NCBI GenBank assembly: GCA_037139575.1
Contig: JBAXGD010000007.1
Coordinates: 1-19,391, forward strand
From: CAIYEO01 sp037139575
Lineage (GTDB): Bacteria; Patescibacteriota; Saccharimonadia; Saccharimonadales; UBA4665
DNA: 19,391 bases
Direction of reading: 5' to 3'
The stretch's first letter is position 1. Each line of letters opens with the position of its first letter. Under the pieces are notes generated by a model, which ran no database searches, was not told the DNA's origin, and worked only from the letters and a program-made list of their open reading frames with translations. Of the stretch, positions 14,656 to 19,391 are shown one piece after another. The position numbers and the translations under genes were made by a program.

Positions 14656-15420
14656 ATGAATAAAACACACAAAAAAGCCGATCAATATAATGACCCATCA
14701 CACAACTACCTTAAGTATTGGTTGGGTAGAGATTATGAACACCAAGCAGAAGTTTTAGCTTTTAAAAGACTTCTAAGTGACAAACATTTTAAACACGCTG
14801 TAGATATCGGCGGTGGATACGGAAGGTTATGTGTTGAGCTAGAAAAATATGCTGACAAGGTAACTTTAGCTGAGCCATCACAACAACAACTAGACATAGC
14901 CAAAGACTTCCTCAAGGATCATAAAGATATCGAAAGAAAACTCATGCAGGCTGATGAGCTAAAGTACAAAGATTCAGAGCTTGATCTAATTACTATGATT
15001 CGAGTAATGCATCACCTACCAGATCCTTCATCTGAGTTTGCTGAAATATCTAGAGTGCTATCTGACGACGGACTTGCCATTATTGAAGTAGCTAACTACG
15101 TACACTTTAGGAATAGGATTAAGCACCTAGTAAAGGGTCAAAAAATGCCAACTGAACCGGTAGACATTCGTTCTGAGAAAAATAAGCGAAAGGACGAAAT
15201 TCCATTCGTTAACCACAATCCTAAGACAGTAATAAAGCAACTTGCACATGCAGGGCTTAAGGTTGAGCGAATACTATCTGTTTCGAACCTAAGAAGCACA
15301 ACACTTAAGAAAACAGTTCCAATTGAAGCTATGGTTGCAATAGAGGGAATGTTACAACCAGTACTATCTAAGTCCTATTTTGGACCAAGTATTTTCTTTC
15401 TAGTATCAAAAGCTAAGTAA
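14656..15420 (+). CDS. Class I SAM-dependent methyltransferase, substrate unknown
   Basis: The 254-residue product has a Methyltransf_11-like Rossmann core. Motif I is VDIGGGYGRL near residue 50, which binds SAM. An acidic end of strand 2 (LAEPS) follows, then a motif-II-like MQADELKY, then MIRVMHHLPDP after strand 4, typical of UbiE/small-molecule methyltransferases. The last 90 residues or so hold a lid or substrate region with NHNPKTVIKQLAHAGLKVE. No membrane helix or nucleic-acid-binding domain is evident. The substrate cannot be told from sequence; lipid, quinone-like or glycan precursors are all possible. The gene sits 29 nt after tyrS and 22 nt before recG, in the same direction. Confidence 0.85.
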   Translation: MNKTHKKADQYNDPSHNYLKYWLGRDYEHQAEVLAFKRLLSDKHFKHAVDIGGGYGRLCVELEKYADKVTLAEPSQQQLDIAKDFLKDHKDIERKLMQADELKYKDSELDLITMIRVMHHLPDPSSEFAEISRVLSDDGLAIIEVANYVHFRNRIKHLVKGQKMPTEPVDIRSEKNKRKDEIPFVNHNPKTVIKQLAHAGLKVERILSVSNLRSTTLKKTVPIEAMVAIEGMLQPVLSKSYFGPSIFFLVSKAK

Positions 15421-15427
15421 TAGGGCA

Positions 15428-15433
15428 TATAAT
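15428..15433 (+). promoter_or_regulatory. -10 box before recG
   Basis: A perfect TATAAT ends 9 nt before the recG ATG, predicting a leader of 0 to 3 nt. No Shine-Dalgarno sequence is present. A second TATAAT overlaps the start codon and is too close to serve. Confidence 0.45.
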
Positions 15434-15442
15434 GTCCTTATA

Positions 15443-17476
15443 ATGCTCGATAACTCACTCACCACAATTAAAGGAGTAGGACCTGAATTAGAACAAAAAT
15501 TCAGACTACTAGGGGTTCATACTGTAAATGATCTAATTCACTACTACCCTAAAAGATACGAGGATTATTCTGTAGTTTCTAAAATATCAGACATCAAACT
15601 AGGTAAAGTAACTATAAGAGGACGAGTTAAAGAAGCCAAGGGAAGATATGTCAGGCGAGGTCTGCATATAACTGAGGCAGTACTGAGCGATGACACAGAT
15701 GCCGTTAAAATGGTCTGGTTCAATCAGCCTTATCGAGCTAATGCGATAAAATCTAATACCGATTATTTTGTTTCAGGTAATTTCGAGCTATCTAATAATC
15801 GGCTTACAATAATGAACCCATCAATGGAACTAGCAAGTGATTTTCCTGCTAATACGGCAAGAATTCTACCTGTTTACAAACTTACCAAAGGATTAACATC
15901 GAATACTATAAGAAAAATTGTTAGAGAAATAATCCCATCAATTAGACAAGTAGAAGAATCAATACCCGACTGGATAATTAAAGAGAGTCATTTAATTAGT
16001 CGTAGGCAGGCACTAGAACTAATACATTTTCCCGAGAGATCAATAGATATACAAAGAGCTCAAGAAAGACTTGGTTTTGATGAGGTGTTCGAACTCAGTC
16101 TGGCGAGCCTACTCAATAAGAACGAAAACAATAAAGAACATTCAATGAAGGTTGAGTTCAAAAAAGAACTAGCCGTTAAATTTGTCAAAAATCTCCCCTT
16201 TGATCTTACTCAGGCCCAAAGGAAAGTTGTTTGGCAGATATACAATGATTTAGACTCATCCCAACCTATGAATAGGATGGTTGAGGGTGATGTGGGTTCG
16301 GGTAAGACTGTAGTCGCCACAATGGCAGCGCTAATGGTGATTTCTGAGGGCTACCAGGTAGCTTTCATGGCTCCGACCGAAATACTAGCAAGACAACATG
16401 CTCAGACGATATCCGAACTATTGAAGCCTCTTGGAATGTCTGAAAGTTTAGGTCTTATCGTAGGATCTATGTCGACTAAAGAAAAACAATTCATAAAAGA
16501 CGAACTTGGCTCGGGTAAAATTAGTTTTATAGTTGGGACACACGCTCTAATTGAAGAAAACGTTAAGATGGATAAACTGGCTTTAGTGGTGATTGATGAG
16601 CAGCAAAGATTTGGCGTCGAACAGAGAAAGAGGCTAATGTCTAAGGCTGCAGAAATGCCGCATTTTCTAAGTTTAACTGCAACTCCAATTCCACGTAGTC
16701 TTGCGCTTACATTCTTCGGTGAGCTTGATGTTTCAATACTGGATGAGAAACCTAATATTCGTAAACCTATACTTACTGAAATAATATCGCCAAATTCTAA
16801 AGTTGAAATGTATAAAAACCTAAATAAGGAGCTTGATGATGGCCACCAGGTTTTTGTTATATGCCCACTCATCAACGACTCGTTAGTCATGGATGCTAAT
16901 TCGGTGGAGAAAATATATAAACAACTTAGTGAAAAAGATTTTAAAAATAGAAATATTGCAATGCTACACGGAAAAATGAAAGGTGATGAAAAAAATAAAG
17001 TCATGCAGGACTTCATAGATAAGAAAACCGATATCCTAGTCTCCACTACTGTTATAGAAGTCGGTGTAGATGTTCCGAATGCTACAGCTATGCTAATTGA
17101 GGCTGCTGATAGATTTGGACTGGCCCAACTGCATCAATTACGGGGAAGAGTTGGTCGAGGAAGTGATCAGGGATATTGCTATCTTATGCTCAGTGATAGT
17201 TCTGCGCCGAGCCCAAGACTTAGAGCTTTGGTGTCATCTAACGACGGATTTAAACTAGCAGAGCTAGATTTGTCTTTGAGGGGTCCAGGTGCAATTTATG
17301 GTACTAGCCAGCACGGTGAGTTAGATCTCAGGATGGCGAAGCTAGATAACCTAACCCTCATTAAGAATGCCAGAAAGATGGCCGAAGAGTTTATTGCAAA
17401 AAACGATGACTTAAAACACTACGATTACCTGTATAATAGGGTAAAGAAATTAAGAATAATATCTAATTTGAATTAA
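15443..17476 (+). CDS. recG: ATP-dependent DNA helicase RecG
   Basis: A superfamily 2 translocase that reverses stalled forks and migrates branched DNA. The 677 residues include a helix-hairpin-helix-like start (LTTIKGVGPELEQKF) and an OB-fold wedge domain (about 50-150). Motif I is GDVGSGKT at 282-289 and motif Ia is MAPTEILARQH. Motif II is DEQQRFGVEQR at 385-395, where most RecG proteins read DEQH. Motif III is SLTATPIPR. Motifs V and VI (TTVIEVGVDVPNA and QLHQLRGRVGRG) and the TRG-like C-terminus (LRGPGAIYGTSQHG) complete the family pattern. The length is normal. The next gene begins 2 nt after the stop, suggesting one transcript with the downstream genes. Confidence 0.95.
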   Translation: MLDNSLTTIKGVGPELEQKFRLLGVHTVNDLIHYYPKRYEDYSVVSKISDIKLGKVTIRGRVKEAKGRYVRRGLHITEAVLSDDTDAVKMVWFNQPYRANAIKSNTDYFVSGNFELSNNRLTIMNPSMELASDFPANTARILPVYKLTKGLTSNTIRKIVREIIPSIRQVEESIPDWIIKESHLISRRQALELIHFPERSIDIQRAQERLGFDEVFELSLASLLNKNENNKEHSMKVEFKKELAVKFVKNLPFDLTQAQRKVVWQIYNDLDSSQPMNRMVEGDVGSGKTVVATMAALMVISEGYQVAFMAPTEILARQHAQTISELLKPLGMSESLGLIVGSMSTKEKQFIKDELGSGKISFIVGTHALIEENVKMDKLALVVIDEQQRFGVEQRKRLMSKAAEMPHFLSLTATPIPRSLALTFFGELDVSILDEKPNIRKPILTEIISPNSKVEMYKNLNKELDDGHQVFVICPLINDSLVMDANSVEKIYKQLSEKDFKNRNIAMLHGKMKGDEKNKVMQDFIDKKTDILVSTTVIEVGVDVPNATAMLIEAADRFGLAQLHQLRGRVGRGSDQGYCYLMLSDSSAPSPRLRALVSSNDGFKLAELDLSLRGPGAIYGTSQHGELDLRMAKLDNLTLIKNARKMAEEFIAKNDDLKHYDYLYNRVKKLRIISNLN

Positions 17477-17478
17477 TA

Positions 17479-18303
17479 ATGTACGCCGGAACAACACTAA
17501 CTCCATTATCAGGAAAATTACTTGGAGCCCATCAAAAAATTGATAGGGTTTCTCGAAGGCTGTTAAAGGAAAAATTAAGCGATAACTCAGTATTTCCTTC
17601 GACTAAGCAAATACTTCATTTCGAAGGATATAAGGGGCCTGATGCTATTAAAAGAAAAAGCCCGTCGGTAGATGAGCCTTGGCATTTTTATTCTCCATTC
17701 GATAACAAAGATTCAGATCTCATTAAAGCTATTGAAAATCACTATAATGAATTAGTTAAAGTATTGAAGTCTGGAAACAAGGAGCGAAGTGCTTTTGAGT
17801 CAGCATGGCTTGCTCACGCACTAACCGATGGATTAACTCCAGCCCATCATTACCCATATGAGGAAAAATTAGCAGAACTCAGGGGTGAAGGCATGGAAAG
17901 TAGAGACTCAGTAAAAGAGAAAGTCGTCATGCATGGAGATACCAGAAGAGAAACTGTAAGCAATAACTGGAAGATGTGGGGTCCGAAAGGGCTTATGTCT
18001 ACGCATGGACTATTTGAACTTGGTGTAGCTAGCTTATCTAAACCATTATCTTTTAATAATGCAGAGATTAAGGACTCACACATTAAAGAATTTGAAGAGA
18101 TTGGTGTCGGAGAATTCTTTAAAAGAAGAGCTCGGGAAATTGCCGTAAAAGATCTCTATGGGAGGTTCTATAAAAAAGGCTGGACTCTTAAGTTAATGGT
18201 TGAAGTAAGAAAAGTACTTATGCCGACTATTATTAATACTGTTTCGGTTGCTTGGTACTGTGCAGCTAAGGACGCCGGTTTAATTAAGCAAGAAGACAAA
18301 TAG
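17479..18303 (+). CDS. Zinc-dependent phospholipase C / S1-P1 nuclease-like protein
   Basis: A 274-residue protein with the ligand pattern of the trinuclear-zinc hydrolases typified by Bacillus cereus PLC. The visible candidates are His18 (GAHQKID), Asp55 (GPDAI), His69 (EPWHFYSP), then His113-x3-Asp117-x5-His123 (HALTDGLTPAH) and His176-x3-Glu180 (HGLFE). The spacings HxxxD, D-x5-H and HxxxE match the known enzyme (118/122/128 and 142/146), and Asp55 and His69 even share its numbering. Phosphodiester hydrolysis of phospholipid or single-stranded nucleic acid is the family chemistry. No signal peptide is seen, although family members are normally secreted, so a cytosolic role or non-classical export must be considered. 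The gene is tightly packed: 2 nt after recG and overlapping the rsmD start by one base (TAGTG). Confidence 0.72.
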   Translation: MYAGTTLTPLSGKLLGAHQKIDRVSRRLLKEKLSDNSVFPSTKQILHFEGYKGPDAIKRKSPSVDEPWHFYSPFDNKDSDLIKAIENHYNELVKVLKSGNKERSAFESAWLAHALTDGLTPAHHYPYEEKLAELRGEGMESRDSVKEKVVMHGDTRRETVSNNWKMWGPKGLMSTHGLFELGVASLSKPLSFNNAEIKDSHIKEFEEIGVGEFFKRRAREIAVKDLYGRFYKKGWTLKLMVEVRKVLMPTIINTVSVAWYCAAKDAGLIKQEDK

Positions 18304-18836
18304 TGAGGATAATATCTGGAACTCTGAAGGGGCAAATATTTGAAACCCCCAGCGGCCATAAAACTCATCCTATGAGTGAAAAGATCCGAGGCGCACTTTT
18401 CAATATCCTAGGCGACATTGATGGGCTGAAGATCCTAGATGCATTTGGAGGATCAGGTGGAATAAGTCTTGAAGCTATAAGCCGAGGCGCAGGCAGTGTA
18501 ACGATTGTTGAGAATGATCGGATTGCCCAAAAGACTATAGAGAATAATATATCCAAATTAAATCTAGGGGATAGGGTTACTTTAGTATCCGCAAACGTGT
18601 CGTCATGGATGAATAAAAATCCCAATGAGAAGTTTGATTTAGTAATAGCCGATCCTCCCTACGATAAGCTTCAGTATGACCTCATTGAGAAGTTATATAC
18701 CCTGTTAAGCGATGAAGGTTTGTTGGTTCTTTCTTGGCCTGGTAATGATGATCAAATTAGGATGAACCATCTTAAATTAGTCGATAGAAAAAATTATGGT
18801 GATGCACAATTGATTTTTTATAGTCTAATCAAGTAA
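18303..18836 (+). CDS. rsmD: 16S rRNA (guanine966-N2)-methyltransferase RsmD
   Basis: Methylates G966 of 16S rRNA during 30S assembly. At 177 residues it is normal for the family. The N-terminus has the signature RIISGTLKGQxxxxP and the MSEKIRGALFNIL helix. SAM motif I is LDAFGGSGGISLEA, and the catalytic DPPYD is within VIADPPYD. The start is GTG, sharing its G with the stop codon of the preceding gene (TAGTG). This start is preferred because RsmD proteins begin within a few residues of this signature. Related methyltransferases acting on other bases are possible but less likely. coaD, a common partner, is not found here. Confidence 0.9.
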   Translation: MRIISGTLKGQIFETPSGHKTHPMSEKIRGALFNILGDIDGLKILDAFGGSGGISLEAISRGAGSVTIVENDRIAQKTIENNISKLNLGDRVTLVSANVSSWMNKNPNEKFDLVIADPPYDKLQYDLIEKLYTLLSDEGLLVLSWPGNDDQIRMNHLKLVDRKNYGDAQLIFYSLIK

Positions 18837-18838
18837 AA

Positions 18839-18844
18839 TATAGA
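18839..18844 (+). promoter_or_regulatory. Possible tRNA-Leu -10 box
   Basis: TATAGA ends 5 nt before the first base of the mature tRNA, so transcription might begin at or close to the mature 5' end. No clear -35 is present. Readthrough from rsmD is the alternative. Confidence 0.3.
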
Positions 18845-18849
18845 TTCTT

Positions 18850-18934
18850 GGGGATGTGGTGGAATTGGTAGACACGCTAGCCTTAGGAGCTAGTGAGGCA
18901 ACTCGTGAAGGTTCAAGTCCTTTCATCCCCACCA
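18850..18934 (+). tRNA. tRNA-Leu (anticodon UAG)
   Basis: The acceptor stem GGGGATG pairs with CATCCCC (18924-18930), followed by discriminator A and an encoded CCA (18932-18934). The D stem GTG/CAC encloses a loop containing GG. The anticodon stem CTAGC/GCTAG holds the loop CTTAGGA, giving anticodon TAG with G37. A long variable arm (GAG-GCAA-CTC) makes it a type II tRNA, as expected for Leu. The T loop is TTCAAGT. It reads CUN codons. Confidence 0.97.
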
Positions 18935-18947
18935 AGAAAATATATAT

Positions 18948-18976
18948 AAACCATCTATGAGAGTAGGTGGTTTTTT
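18948..18976 (+). terminator. Intrinsic terminator after tRNA-Leu
   Basis: AAACCATCTA (18948-18957), loop TGAGAG, then TAGGTGGTTT form a 10-bp stem with one G-U pair. T residues continue to 18976. It probably ends the tRNA and upstream operon. The reverse complement has a weaker T-rich tail, so some action on the convergent gene is possible. Confidence 0.85.
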
Positions 18977-18988
18977 ATATTAGTATAA

Positions 18989-19391
18989 TCAATTCACAAT
19001 CGGGCTATATAAATAAGTTGTTGTCGAGGTGCCAGGCTTTACATTATCTTTAAATCTTGTTCCCCAATTTGGCAAGCAAGATAGATACAATGATGGAAAA
19101 GAATCAGTAGGTGGACATGTTTGTTTGTAAGACGTACTTGTGCCTAGGTTGTTGAACCATAAGTTAGCTTTTACGGTGTCGGGATATGAATTTTGCCACT
19201 TAAATACCTCGTCAATTCGGTGTGCTTTGGCTGGGACAGTTCCATTAACTTTGTCACATAATCTAAGTGACCATTCGGTAAGGGCTAATGGCTTTCCATG
19301 AATTGATGCGAATTGTGCAATTATATCTAATCCTTTAAGACCCGTATCTGAGCAGGTCGGGTAATTGTCAATGCCTATCCAATCAACACTA
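18989..19391 (-). CDS. Glycoside-hydrolase-like protein, C-terminal fragment
   Basis: The minus-strand frame is open from the right edge to a TGA at 18989-18991, giving the last 133 residues of a longer protein; the start is outside the window. Early in the fragment, VDWIGIDNYPTC matches the strand pattern WxGxDxY found before the nucleophile in clan GH-A TIM barrels. KPLALTEWS about 25 residues later resembles the strand with the catalytic Glu. A WFNN segment and several cysteines follow, which would suit a secreted enzyme with disulfides. The exact GH family (GH26, GH5 or GH39-like) cannot be fixed from this part. The gene converges on tRNA-Leu. Confidence 0.6.
   Translation of the reverse strand, partial: SVDWIGIDNYPTCSDTGLKGLDIIAQFASIHGKPLALTEWSLRLCDKVNGTVPAKAHRIDEVFKWQNSYPDTVKANLWFNNLGTSTSYKQTCPPTDSFPSLYLSCLPNWGTRFKDNVKPGTSTTTYLYSPIVN

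Noticed and set aside
16402..17046. Long antisense ORF (214 codons) inside recG
   Set aside because: It is rich in Ser, Leu and Phe, typical of the reverse of a conserved gene, with no motif, and recG motifs on the other strand explain the open frame.

Overview
The window looks like a compact, AT-rich bacterial chromosome segment. It has short intergenic gaps, overlapping or abutting genes on both strands, and mostly housekeeping functions. The gene set is RNase HII, NusA, ClpC, RadA, a YacL-like PIN/TRAM protein, a class A PBP, TyrRS, RecG, RsmD and tRNA-Leu(UAG) with encoded CCA. Together with the streamlined layout, I judge that it best fits a member of the Candidate Phyla Radiation/Patescibacteria, possibly Saccharibacteria. 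That placement is inference from style and gene order, not proven. The genetic code appears standard. I see no insertion sequence, phage or CRISPR array.

Layout. 1-885: a small two-helix membrane protein and rnhB. 866-3424 (minus): a large M1 metallo-aminopeptidase whose 3' end overlaps rnhB by 20 nt. 3448-4729: nusA with its own promoter and an unusual leader. 4738-7327: clpC behind a CIRCE-like HrcA operator. 7344-10362: a membrane-anchored HEXXH protein with a coiled coil, then radA and a YacL-like PIN/TRAM protein. This recalls the clpC-radA-disA-yacL order of Firmicutes, with the HEXXH protein inserted and disA absent. 10365-13259 (minus): a PBP1A-like bifunctional peptidoglycan synthase with a cysteine-containing C-terminal extension. 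13400-18836: tyrS, a class I methyltransferase, recG, a trinuclear-zinc phospholipase C/S1-P1 nuclease-like protein and rsmD. 18850-18976: tRNA-Leu and an intrinsic terminator. The right edge cuts a minus-strand glycoside-hydrolase-like gene.

The most interesting signal is in the promoters. A near-consensus -10 box lies 6 or 7 nt before an ATG at rnhB, the HEXXH gene and tyrS, so these mRNAs are predicted to be leaderless. At nusA and clpC the same spacing (6 nt) holds, but the ATG belongs to a short upstream ORF (19 and 13 codons) that ends on, or 1 nt before, the start codon of the main gene. In nusA a GC-rich hairpin followed by six T residues lies inside this leader ORF. This is the geometry expected of a translation-coupled attenuator controlling the gene for the termination factor NusA. 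In clpC the -35 box sits in the 9-nt spacer of the CIRCE-like repeat, so heat-shock (HrcA) repression is predicted. Transcription start mapping would test the whole scheme.
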